From assembly GCF_037027585.1 (NCBI RefSeq), contig NZ_JAXCLE010000002.1, positions 310,001 through 374,000 of the forward strand: a stretch of 64,000 nt of DNA. Direction: 5' to 3'. Source of the stretch: Solibacillus ferritrahens. Its GTDB lineage: Bacteria > Bacillota > Bacilli > Bacillales_A > Planococcaceae. Within the stretch, counting starts at the first letter, position 1, and each line of letters begins with the position of its first letter. Shown here in pieces: positions 1 through 7,049 of the stretch. The translations under genes and the position numbers were made by a program. The notes below the pieces were generated by a model. That model made no database searches, was not told the DNA's origin, and worked only from the letters and a program-made list of their open reading frames with translations.

Positions 1-313
1 CGTTGAATGGTCTGAGGATCCAGTCGTATTCGTTGCAAATGCATTAAGTCCTTCAAAAGTTTTAGACGTTCAAGTAAATGAAGAAGAAAAGTCAACAACG
101 GTTGTTGTACCGGATTATCAACTATCTTTAGCAATCGGTAAACGCGGTCAAAATGCACGTTTAGCCGCAAAATTAACTGGTTGGAAAATCGACATTAAGA
201 GTGAAACTGATGCACGTGAATTAGGAATCTATCCTTCTGAAACGAGCACATTCATACCACATGAAGATAATGAAGATGTACAATTTGATTTATATGGTGA
301 AGATGAAGAATAA
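1..313 (+). CDS. nusA: Transcription termination/antitermination factor NusA, 3' end (partial)
   Basis: The reading frame is open from base 2 to the TAA at 311-313 and encodes the last ~103 residues of NusA. The C-terminal KH region is visible: the motif LAIGKRGQNARLAAKLTGW is the GXXG-type RNA-binding loop, followed by an acidic tail ending GEDEE, as in other Bacilli. NusA binds RNA polymerase and nascent RNA and modulates pausing and termination. It heads the nusA-rnpM-rplGA-infB-ylxP-rbfA operon; the next gene starts 38 bp later. The 5' part lies outside the window. Identification is secure from the KH motif together with the downstream gene order. Confidence 0.95.
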   Translation, partial: VEWSEDPVVFVANALSPSKVLDVQVNEEEKSTTVVVPDYQLSLAIGKRGQNARLAAKLTGWKIDIKSETDARELGIYPSETSTFIPHEDNEDVQFDLYGEDEE

Positions 314-351
314 TCATCTGTTGGAATGATTTTGCAAGGAGGGTGAGCAAA

Positions 352-630
352 ATGGTCGTTAATAGAAAAATTCCTTTACGTAAATGTGTCGCAACAGGTG
401 AGATGCTTCCAAAAAAGTCAATGATTCGAGTCGTTCGTTCTAAAGAAGGCGAAGTAACAGTTGACATTACAGGAAAAAAATCCGGTCGTGGAGCATATGT
501 TTCTAAAACGGAACAAGCGGTGGAAATCGCACGTAAAAAGAATATTTTAGATCGCCAGCTTGATGCAAAAGTGCCGGATGAAGTGTATGAGGAATTGCTG
601 ACACTAATCCGCAGGGAGTCGATTTTATGA
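352..630 (+). CDS. rnpM: YlxR/RnpM-family RNA-binding protein (DUF448)
   Basis: A 92-residue basic protein with the family signature RKCVATGEMLPKKSMIRVVR near the N-terminus and GRGAYVS in the middle. YlxR homologues bind RNA; the B. subtilis protein has been reported to bind and modulate RNase P, hence rnpM. The ORF can be extended to a GTG at 343, but the Shine-Dalgarno AAGGAGG (336-342) abuts that codon and sits 9 nt before the ATG at 352, so 352 is chosen. It also gives the usual family N-terminus (MVVNRKIPLRKC). Its stop overlaps the ATG of the next gene, so translation is coupled. Identity is firm; the RNase P role is taken from the family. Confidence 0.92.
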   Translation: MVVNRKIPLRKCVATGEMLPKKSMIRVVRSKEGEVTVDITGKKSGRGAYVSKTEQAVEIARKKNILDRQLDAKVPDEVYEELLTLIRRESIL

Positions 631-935
631 CAAACCCTGCATTGCTGCAGCTATTAGGCTTAGCGGCACGTGCTCGAAAAACAATCTCTGGAGAAGAGCT
701 TGTCATAAGGGAAATTCGTAATGGCAAAGCTAAACTAGTATTTTTAGCATCGGATGCTTCAGCGAATACAAGTAAAAAAATTCAAGATAAATGTACGTTT
801 TATAACGTTGAGTATTATGTTTTCGGAGATCGATATGATCTTGGACATGCTACCGGGAAGGAAGCCCGTGTAGCGATTGCTATTACAGATAGCGGATTTG
901 CTAAAAAAATGTCTAGTCTACTCAACGAAAATTAA
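627..935 (+). CDS. rplGA: L7Ae-family ribosomal/kink-turn-binding protein YlxQ
   Basis: 102 residues of the L7Ae/L30e/S12e fold. It shows the start LQLLGLAARARKTISGEELV, a VFLASDASANTSKKI segment typical of kink-turn RNA binders, and LGHATGKEARVAIAI near the end. B. subtilis YlxQ (RplGA) is thought to bind kink-turn RNA; its physiological role is unclear. The ATG at 627 overlaps the stop of the preceding rnpM gene by 4 bp (ATGA), which indicates translational coupling. A GGGGTGAG ribosome site for infB follows at once. Length matches the family (about 100 aa). Confidence 0.92.
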   Translation: MTNPALLQLLGLAARARKTISGEELVIREIRNGKAKLVFLASDASANTSKKIQDKCTFYNVEYYVFGDRYDLGHATGKEARVAIAITDSGFAKKMSSLLNEN

Positions 936-949
936 TCGGGGGTGAGCAG

Positions 950-3412
950 ATGAGCAAAGTAAGAGTTCATGAATATGCGAAAAAGGTAAATAAAACAAGT
1001 AAGGAAGTTATTGAGAAGCTTGCAAGTTTCAATCTGCCAGTGAAAAATCACATGGCGGTAATTGATGAACAGGCGGTATCAAAACTAAATTCTGTCTTTA
1101 AGCAAGCAGCAGAACCAACGAAAGATTCTCCTGCAAAACCATCTGTCAAAGCTGTAAATGCATCGCCAAAACCTGGTGAGCAAGGGCAGAGAAACGCACA
1201 ACAGAATCTAAAGCAGGATCGTCCACAATCTGCTTCAACTAACCAACAACCGAACAAACCAAGAAACGCCCAAGGGCAAACAAGATCGCAACAACCGAAT
1301 AAACCGGCAAACGCCCAAGGGCAAACAAGATCGCAACAACCGAATAAACCGGCAAATGCCCAAGGGCAAACAAGACCGCAACAACCGAACAAATCAACAA
1401 ATGCCCAAGGGCAAACAATATCGCAACAAGGCGAAAAACAAAGAAATGAAAAAGGTAACCAAAATCGAAATATGACTCAAAATACTAATAACAACCGCAA
1501 AGGCGGAACGAACCAAAATAATAGTAATAATAAAGGCGGTAACACGCAGAATAAGGGTGGCTACCAACAACGTAGAAAGCCAGGAATTAATGGCGGTAAA
1601 CGTCGTACGCATCGCCCAGCACCGCAGCCAATGGTACAAAAAGAATTACCGGAAAAAATCACGTTCTACGAAAGCTTGTCAGTTGCAGAACTTGCAAAAA
1701 AATTACACCGTGAGCCATCGGAAATTATTAAAAAATTATTCATGCTTGGTGTAATGGCAACAATTAACCAAGAGTTAGACAAAGATGCGATTGAGCTTAT
1801 TTGTGCTGACTACGGTGTAGAAGTGGAAGAAGAAATTCGTATCGACAAAACAGATTTAGATACGTACTTCGATGATTCAATCGTAGAAGTGGATGAAAAT
1901 GCTTTAGAAGAGCGTCCACCAGTTGTAACAATCATGGGTCACGTTGACCACGGTAAAACAACTTTACTTGACTCAATTCGTAACACAAAAGTAACTGCTG
2001 GCGAAGCAGGTGGTATCACTCAACATATCGGTGCTTACCAAGTTACTGAAAATGGCAAGAAAATTACGTTCTTAGATACACCAGGACACGCAGCATTCAC
2101 TACAATGCGTGCGCGCGGAGCATCTATAACAGACATCGCGATTATCGTTGTAGCAGCTGATGACGGTGTAATGCCTCAAACAGTAGAAGCAATCAACCAT
2201 GCGAAAGCAGCCGAAGTACCAATTATCGTAGCTGTAAACAAAATGGATAAACCTTCAGCAAACCCTGACCGCGTTCAGCAAGAATTAACAGAGCATGGCT
2301 TAGTTCCTGAAGCATGGGGTGGAGAGACAGTCTTTGTTCCAATTTCAGCACTAAAAGGTGAAGGAATCGATGAATTATTAGAAATGATTCTTTTAACTGC
2401 AGAAGTTGGGGAACTAAAAGCGAATCCGACTCGTGCTGCTATCGGTTCAGTAATCGAAGCACAATTAGACAAAGGTCGCGGTGCTGTTGCAACATTATTA
2501 GTTCAAGATGGTTCATTACGTGTTGGTGACCCAATCGTAGTTGGTCACGCATATGGTCGTGTACGTGCTATGGTAAACGATTTAGGTCGTCGTATTAAAA
2601 CTGCTGGCCCATCAACTCCAGTAGAAATTACTGGTCTAAATGAAGTACCACAAGCGGGTGACCGTTTCGTTGTATTCCAAGACGAAAAAACAGCTCGTCA
2701 AGTTGGTGAGTCACGTTCAATGACTGCGATTCAAGCACAGCGTTCTGAAAAGCAACGTGTAACACTTGATAACTTATTTGAACAAATGAGCCAAGGCGAG
2801 ATGAAAGAATTAAACTTAATCGTAAAAGCAGACGTACAAGGTACAGTGGAAGCAATGGCTTCTTCATTAATGAAAATTGATGTTGAAGGTGTTAACGTAA
2901 AAATCATCCACACAGGTGCGGGTGCTATTACAGAATCAGATATTTCACTTGCTGCTGCATCAAACGCTATTGTTATCGGATTCAACGTACGTCCTGATAC
3001 GAACGCTAAGCGTGCTGCGGATGAAGAAGGTGTAGATATTCGTCAACACCGTATCATCTATAAAGTAATCGAAGAAATCGAACAAGCGATGAAAGGGATG
3101 CTTGATCCAGAATACGAAGAAAAAATCGTTGGTCAAGCGGAAGTTCGTCAAACAATCAAAGTCTCTAAAGTCGGTACAATTGCAGGTTCATACGTTATTG
3201 AAGGTAAAATGGTACGCGATGCGGGTGTACGTGTAATCCGTGAAAACGTTGTTGTTTTTGAAGGCGAATTAGATTCATTAAAACGCTTTAAAGATGACGC
3301 AAAAGAAGTAGCAAAAGGCTATGAGTGTGGTATCACAGTTAAAAACTACAATGACATTAAAGAAGGCGACATTATCGAAGCCTTCGTAATGGAAGAGATT
3401 GTTCGTAAGTAA
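950..3412 (+). CDS. infB: Translation initiation factor IF-2
   Basis: 820-residue GTPase that places fMet-tRNA on the 30S subunit and promotes 50S joining. Domains in order: an N-terminal IF2_N segment (residues ~1-55); a low-complexity Asn/Gln/Lys-rich linker (~60-225) with a 15-residue tandem repeat; a second IF2_N domain (~235-290); the G domain with G1 GHVDHGKT (~330-337), G3 DTPGHAAF and G4 NKMD (~430); then the two beta-barrel domains and the tRNA-binding C-terminus. ATG at 950 follows GGGGTGAG. The stop TAA shares its last base with the ATG of ylxP. The linker is the only unusual part and is reported separately. No alternative in-frame start of the IF2-beta kind was examined in detail. 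Confidence 0.98.
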   Translation: MSKVRVHEYAKKVNKTSKEVIEKLASFNLPVKNHMAVIDEQAVSKLNSVFKQAAEPTKDSPAKPSVKAVNASPKPGEQGQRNAQQNLKQDRPQSASTNQQPNKPRNAQGQTRSQQPNKPANAQGQTRSQQPNKPANAQGQTRPQQPNKSTNAQGQTISQQGEKQRNEKGNQNRNMTQNTNNNRKGGTNQNNSNNKGGNTQNKGGYQQRRKPGINGGKRRTHRPAPQPMVQKELPEKITFYESLSVAELAKKLHREPSEIIKKLFMLGVMATINQELDKDAIELICADYGVEVEEEIRIDKTDLDTYFDDSIVEVDENALEERPPVVTIMGHVDHGKTTLLDSIRNTKVTAGEAGGITQHIGAYQVTENGKKITFLDTPGHAAFTTMRARGASITDIAIIVVAADDGVMPQTVEAINHAKAAEVPIIVAVNKMDKPSANPDRVQQELTEHGLVPEAWGGETVFVPISALKGEGIDELLEMILLTAEVGELKANPTRAAIGSVIEAQLDKGRGAVATLLVQDGSLRVGDPIVVGHAYGRVRAMVNDLGRRIKTAGPSTPVEITGLNEVPQAGDRFVVFQDEKTARQVGESRSMTAIQAQRSEKQRVTLDNLFEQMSQGEMKELNLIVKADVQGTVEAMASSLMKIDVEGVNVKIIHTGAGAITESDISLAAASNAIVIGFNVRPDTNAKRAADEEGVDIRQHRIIYKVIEEIEQAMKGMLDPEYEEKIVGQAEVRQTIKVSKVGTIAGSYVIEGKMVRDAGVRVIRENVVVFEGELDSLKRFKDDAKEVAKGYECGITVKNYNDIKEGDIIEAFVMEEIVRK
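1244..1423 (+). repeat. 45-bp tandem repeat inside infB (four units)
   Basis: Four in-frame 45-bp units start at 1244, 1289, 1334 and 1379. Each encodes a 15-residue unit close to QQPNKPANAQGQTRS. Units 2 and 3 are almost identical in DNA; units 1 and 4 have drifted at a few codons (PRNAQ, STNAQ, QTIS). A degenerate fifth unit (QQGEKQRNEKGN) follows. The repeat lies in the flexible linker between the two N-terminal domains of IF-2, which varies in length in nature. Near-identity of the central units points to recent slippage or unequal crossing-over. Confidence 0.92.
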
Positions 3413-3690
3413 TGATTGTGTATGCAGAGATTGAATTCATCATTCAGACTGCCCACTCATTAAAAGAAAAGCGTGCTGTTCTACAACGAATGGTAATGCG
3501 GACGAAACAAAAGTTCAATGTTTCCGTTGCTGAAATTGACCATCAAGATGTATGGCAGCGTACAAGATTAGCACTTGTGTCAGTTGCTTCTTCCAAAGAA
3601 GCTGCTGAACGCGAGCTAATGCGTGCAGTACACTTTTTACAGTCAAATCCACAATGGGAACAGTTGGATTTTTATCGTGAATATTTGTAA
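3412..3690 (+). CDS. ylxP: DUF503 family protein YlxP
   Basis: 92-residue member of the YlxP/DUF503 family (starts MIVYAEIEFIIQTAHSLKEKRAVLQ), which always sits between infB and rbfA in Bacilli. SLKEKR followed by a basic helix and the LVSVASS strand is the family pattern. Function is not established; association with ribosome assembly is inferred only from genome context. The start codon overlaps the infB stop (TAATG), so the two are translationally coupled. Length is normal for the family. Confidence 0.9.
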   Translation: MIVYAEIEFIIQTAHSLKEKRAVLQRMVMRTKQKFNVSVAEIDHQDVWQRTRLALVSVASSKEAAERELMRAVHFLQSNPQWEQLDFYREYL

Positions 3691-3748
3691 AGTCCACATA
3701 TAGTGGAAATTAAAACATCAATTACGCAAGTTAAATGAGGTGACATTT

Positions 3749-4093
3749 ATGTCTCTACGTTCTAATCGAGTTGGCGAGCAAATGAAAAAGGAAATTACTG
3801 AAATCATTGCACGCAAAATCAAAGACCCACGCGTAGGTTTCGTTACAGTTACAGATGTAGCCGTAACAGGAGACTTACAGCAAGCAACTGTTTATATTAC
3901 ATCGTTAGGTAATGACCGAGAACGTTCGGAAACATTGCAAGCTTTAGAAAAAGCATCTGGTTTTATCCGTTCTGAAGTTGGTTCACGTATTCGCTTACGC
4001 CGTACGCCTGAACTAGCATTCGAATTCGATACAGCAATCGAATACGGTAATAAAATTGATGCATTACTACGTGGATTACACGAAGATAAATAA
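3749..4093 (+). CDS. rbfA: 30S ribosome-binding factor RbfA
   Basis: 114 residues with a KH-like fold that binds the immature 30S subunit and helps 16S rRNA 5'-end maturation, notably in the cold. Visible family features are SNRVGEQMKKEITEII at the start, DPRVGFVTVTDV, and the late LRRTPELAFEFD strand. The ATG at 3749 follows GAGGTGA with proper spacing. A longer ORF from the GTG at 3740 has its start inside that ribosome site and is rejected. Last gene of the nusA operon; a strong terminator follows within 10 bp. Confidence 0.96.
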   Translation: MSLRSNRVGEQMKKEITEIIARKIKDPRVGFVTVTDVAVTGDLQQATVYITSLGNDRERSETLQALEKASGFIRSEVGSRIRLRRTPELAFEFDTAIEYGNKIDALLRGLHEDK

Positions 4094-4100
4094 AACTAAG

Positions 4101-4137
4101 AAGTCTGCACTGCATAACTATGCAGGCAGACTTTTTT
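4101..4137 (+). terminator. Rho-independent terminator of the nusA-rbfA operon
   Basis: Stem arms AAGTCTGC (4101-4108) and GCAGACTT (4126-4133), extended by CTGCATA/TATGCAG with one bulged A, followed by a TTTTTTG run. It lies directly after rbfA. Confidence 0.93.
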
Positions 4138-4255
4138 GTTTTAGAAGTTACTTTAAAATCAGAAGTTTTGTGAAGGAAATAAATTTTATGCTAAGGTAGA
4201 GTCACAATACAGCTGGAGCCACAACCTCAGGAAAGCGGGCACTTCACTTTGATTA

Positions 4256-4443
4256 AATTTAAGGAGAAATTCCGCTTATTTGGAAAATCGAGTGAAAAAA
4301 GGTCAAAATAGCGGTAGGAATTTCCTCTATTCACCTAAAAACCATTTAAAAATATGATTTTTCGATGAATAAGGGAAATATCTACCCTTATTTCTCTCAA
4401 AATAAGACCTTATCTACAAATAACAGTAAAACTTACCGTTATT
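4256..4443. repeat. 188-bp quadruple-palindrome element, copy 1
   Basis: This copy fills the 360-bp gap between rbfA and truB. Four 25-bp imperfect palindromes start at 4256, 4307, 4368 and 4419, that is 51, 61 and 51 bp apart. The last three have half-sites AATAGCGG/CCTCTATT, AATAAGGG/CCCTTATT and AATAACAG/CCGTTATT separated by 9 bp; the first is degenerate. Spacers are 26, 36 and 26 bp. The same geometry recurs at 13067, 54375 and 60523. No coding potential. A GGAGCCAC-containing remnant of another repeat lies just upstream (about 4213-4240). Confidence 0.85.
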
Positions 4444-4500
4444 TTAATTTCGACTAACCTGGGATTCGCACACATGGAGTACAAATAAAGGAGCAAGCAT

Positions 4501-5412
4501 ATGAACGGTATTTTGCCATTATGGAAAGAGCGCGGCATGACAAGTCATGACTGCGTGTTTAAATTACGAAAAATATTAAAGACAAAAAAGGTAGGACATA
4601 CAGGGACACTGGATCCAGGTGTTGAAGGTGTTTTACCAATTTGCATAGGCCAGGCTACAAGAATTGCAGAATATTTAACTGATGCAGGCAAAACGTATGA
4701 AGCGGTCGTTTCAATCGGACGTACGACTACAACAGAAGATGCAGAAGGGGAAACTGTCGAACAAAACAGCGATGTTAAATCCTTCTCGCGTGCTGATATT
4801 TTACAGGCACTTACAACGTTAACGGGAGAAATCGAACAGACGCCTCCAATGTTCTCGGCTGTAAAAGTAAACGGGAAAAAGCTTTATGAATATGCGCGGG
4901 CAGGTCAGACGGTAGAGCGCCCAACACGTAAAATTAAAATATATGAGCTGGAATTATTAGATGATGCCGAAAAATTTGAGGGAGAAGAAGTGACATTCCA
5001 GGTCCGCATTAAATGTTCAAAAGGCACTTACATTCGAACATTAGCCGTTCAAATTGGGGAAGCATTAGGCTACCCGGCACATATGCATGAACTTGTTCGT
5101 ACTGCTTCAGGTACATTTACAAAGGACAATTGTTTCACTTTAGCACAAATCGCTGAAATGATGGAATCCGGAGAACAGGGGAAATTTTTACTGCCTGTTG
5201 AATATGCCTTGTCGGATTATCCCTTTATTGAAATTACGGCTGATATTGAAAAACAAATTTTCAATGGACAAGTTCTCCCAATGCATGCATTATTAAAAGA
5301 ACATGATAAAATTGTGTATGGTGTAGAGGGACGAGCATTTGCGGTTTATATCGCCCATCCGACTAAACAAGGGCAAATGAAGCCAGATAAAATGTTCCCC
5401 GAAATTAATTAG
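4501..5412 (+). CDS. truB: tRNA pseudouridine(55) synthase TruB
   Basis: 303-residue enzyme that converts U55 of the tRNA T-loop to pseudouridine. Motifs: the KVGHTGTLDPGVEGVLP segment holds the catalytic Asp (GTLDP), with YEAVVSIGRTTTTEDAEGE, PPMFSAVKVNGKKLYEYAR and the conserved KCSKGTYIRTLA. A PUA-like C-terminal region follows. The ATG at 4501 is preceded by AAAGGAGCAAGC. It is separated from rbfA by the repeat element rather than directly following it as in B. subtilis, so it may have its own promoter, but I see no strong one. ribF starts 10 bp later. Confidence 0.97.
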   Translation: MNGILPLWKERGMTSHDCVFKLRKILKTKKVGHTGTLDPGVEGVLPICIGQATRIAEYLTDAGKTYEAVVSIGRTTTTEDAEGETVEQNSDVKSFSRADILQALTTLTGEIEQTPPMFSAVKVNGKKLYEYARAGQTVERPTRKIKIYELELLDDAEKFEGEEVTFQVRIKCSKGTYIRTLAVQIGEALGYPAHMHELVRTASGTFTKDNCFTLAQIAEMMESGEQGKFLLPVEYALSDYPFIEITADIEKQIFNGQVLPMHALLKEHDKIVYGVEGRAFAVYIAHPTKQGQMKPDKMFPEIN

Positions 5413-5422
5413 GAGGCACATA

Positions 5423-6370
5423 ATGAACGTTATTCATTTAAAATACCCCCATCAATTAGCTCAAAAAGGAAAACAGCCCTATTCATTGGCAATCGGTTTT
5501 TTTGATGGGGTACATAAAGGGCATCAAGCGGTTATTGAGGCTGCAAAACAAAAAGCAGAAGAACTAAATATTAAAAGTGCTGTCATGACATTTGATCCAC
5601 ATCCATCAATCGTATTAGGTGGACGCAATGAAAAGGTGTTTTATATTACGCCACTTTCACAAAAGTTGGATACGCTGGAAAAACTAAATGTCGATACTGT
5701 ATTTGTTGTGAATTTCACATCAGATTTTGCGAAGCTAACACCTGAACAATTTATCGAGTATTTTATTATTGATTTAAACGTTTTGCATGTTACTGCAGGC
5801 TTTGATTTCTCATTTGGAGCATTCGGAAAAGGGAATATGGAGCTTATGGCACAATTATCAAACGGTAAATACGGTGTGACAGTTATTGATAAGCTTTCAG
5901 ATATTGAAGAAAAAATAAGTTCTACGCGTATTCGAAAAGCGTTACAAGACGGTGAGATGGAGCAAGTTCGTAACTTATTGGGGCGTGCATTTGAAGTTCC
6001 AGGTATTGTTGTCCATGGGGATAAGCGCGGACGTACGATGGGATTCCCTACAGCAAATGTGCAGGCAATGGAAGGATGTTACATACCAGCTACAGGTGTC
6101 TATGCAGTAAAAATTTTAGTGCAAAATGAGTGGTATAAAGGTGTATGCAATGTTGGCTATAAACCGACTTTCCACAATCCGGACGAAAAGCGACTATCCA
6201 TCGAAGTGCATATTTTGGATTTTGATAAAAATATTTACGGTGAAGAGGTAATCGTAGGCTGGTATAAACGTATTCGCAGTGAACGGAAATTCAACGGAAT
6301 AGAAGCTTTAATTGAGCAAATCGAAATGGATAAACAACAAGCAATCGCCTATTTTGAAGAACTGCGCTAA
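5423..6370 (+). CDS. ribF: Bifunctional riboflavin kinase / FAD synthetase
   Basis: 315 residues. The N-terminal FAD synthetase domain has the nucleotidyl-transferase motif GFFDGVHKGH (~26-35) and later SSTRIRKAL. The C-terminal riboflavin kinase domain has GDKRGRTMGFPTANV and GVYAV, VGYKPTF and the EVHILDF strand. It makes FMN and FAD from riboflavin in the cytosol. It follows truB with a GGAGG ribosome site, the standard truB-ribF pair. The B. subtilis name for this gene is ribC; ribF is the general name. No FMN riboswitch is visible before it. Confidence 0.97.
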   Translation: MNVIHLKYPHQLAQKGKQPYSLAIGFFDGVHKGHQAVIEAAKQKAEELNIKSAVMTFDPHPSIVLGGRNEKVFYITPLSQKLDTLEKLNVDTVFVVNFTSDFAKLTPEQFIEYFIIDLNVLHVTAGFDFSFGAFGKGNMELMAQLSNGKYGVTVIDKLSDIEEKISSTRIRKALQDGEMEQVRNLLGRAFEVPGIVVHGDKRGRTMGFPTANVQAMEGCYIPATGVYAVKILVQNEWYKGVCNVGYKPTFHNPDEKRLSIEVHILDFDKNIYGEEVIVGWYKRIRSERKFNGIEALIEQIEMDKQQAIAYFEELR

Positions 6371-6374
6371 ATAG

Positions 6375-6404
6375 TTGCACACATATAAAGAACTATGGTA
6401 CTAT
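6375..6404 (+). promoter_or_regulatory. Putative sigma-A promoter and leader of rpsO
   Basis: TTGCAC (6375-6380), 18-bp spacer, TACTAT (6399-6404), just after ribF. It would give a leader of about 95 nt before the rpsO ribosome site. rpsO leaders in other bacteria fold for S15 autoregulation. I can see short inverted segments here (for example ACGAAACTCTCGT) but cannot assign a known S15 fold. Confidence 0.5.
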
Positions 6405-6507
6405 TCATAAGTACGAAACTCTCGTATGAACCTTAGCTCGGCTTTCACGCAACTCCAGCGATTGCTGTGCTATTGGGGATATTTTATTTATTAGGAGGTC
6501 ATTTTAA

Positions 6508-6777
6508 ATGGCAATTACACAACAACGTAAAAACGAAATTATCGCTGAGTACCGCGTGCACGAAACAGATACTGGTTCTCCAGAAGTACAAGTAGCTGTA
6601 TTAACTGCAGAAATCAACGCTTTAAACGCTCACTTAGCTACTCACAAGAAAGATTTCCACTCTCAACGTGGTCTTCTTAAAATGGTAGGTAAACGTCGTC
6701 ATTTATTAAAATATTTACGTGAAAACGATGTAGCTCGTTACCGTGAATTAATTACTAAACTTGGATTACGTCGCTAA
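6508..6777 (+). CDS. rpsO: 30S ribosomal protein S15
   Basis: 89 residues, the standard length for S15. Family motifs are HETDTGSPEVQVAVLT and the rRNA-binding HKKDFHSQRGLLKMVGKRR, ending TKLGLRR. S15 binds the central domain of 16S rRNA early in 30S assembly. The ATG follows TTAGGAGGTC. A terminator follows within 15 bp, so rpsO is probably a single-gene transcript with partial readthrough into pnp. Confidence 0.98.
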   Translation: MAITQQRKNEIIAEYRVHETDTGSPEVQVAVLTAEINALNAHLATHKKDFHSQRGLLKMVGKRRHLLKYLRENDVARYRELITKLGLRR

Positions 6778-6787
6778 TCTGACAATA

Positions 6788-6818
6788 TAAAAAGCGGGAT
6801 TTTTCCCGCTTTTTATTA
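6788..6818 (+). terminator. Terminator of rpsO
   Basis: AAAAAGCGGGA and TCCCGCTTTTT arms around a TTTT loop, ending in a T-rich run; directly downstream of the rpsO stop codon. Confidence 0.93.
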
Positions 6819-6836
6819 TGTTTTGAAATCAGTCAG

Positions 6837-6921
6837 CTTTCCATAACAATGGTGCGATGTTTAACTTCTTTGAGCAGGTGTATAAACGCCTGTTGAAAGA
6901 AGTTAAACCATTGCTGGAAAG
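6837..6921 (+). other. Long hairpin between rpsO and pnp
   Basis: An 85-nt segment folds back on itself along its whole length. From outside in: CTTTCC/GGAAAG, CAATG/CATTG, a perfect 13-bp stem GTTTAACTTCTTT/AAAGAAGTTAAAC (6859-6871 with 6896-6908), then CAGGTGT/ACGCCTG closing an ATAA tetraloop. That is about 31 base pairs. It has no T-run, so it is not a simple terminator. It lies between the rpsO terminator and the pnp promoter. It could be an RNase III or PNPase control site on readthrough RNA, as known for E. coli rpsO-pnp, or a small palindromic mobile remnant. Confidence 0.75.
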
Positions 6922-6983
6922 TTTAAAATAATGATTAAATTTATATAAATTTAATCAAAAAATTTAGCATAGAAAACGCTTTT

Positions 6984-7011
6984 TTGATACACTTACTATG
7001 GTACATAAAAT
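6984..7011 (+). promoter_or_regulatory. Putative sigma-A promoter of pnp
   Basis: TTGATA (6984-6989), 16-bp spacer, TAAAAT (7006-7011), about 40 bp before the pnp start codon and downstream of the long hairpin. Confidence 0.55.
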
Positions 7012-7049
7012 GATACGTAGAGTGTTTCAATAAGAAAGGGGTTCAATTA

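Noticed and set aside
1048..1392. Minus-strand ORF with Cys/Phe/Gly repeats opposite infB
   Set aside because: It is the antisense reading of the infB tandem repeat; the repeat pattern is imposed by the plus-strand code.
4256..4443. Rho-independent terminators for the palindromes of the 188-bp element
   Set aside because: Stems are short, AT-rich and often mismatched, T-runs are not consistent, and four in a fixed spacing are not needed after a strong terminator at 4101.
5390..5423. FMN riboswitch before ribF
   Set aside because: truB ends 10 bp upstream of ribF and no RFN element core is visible.
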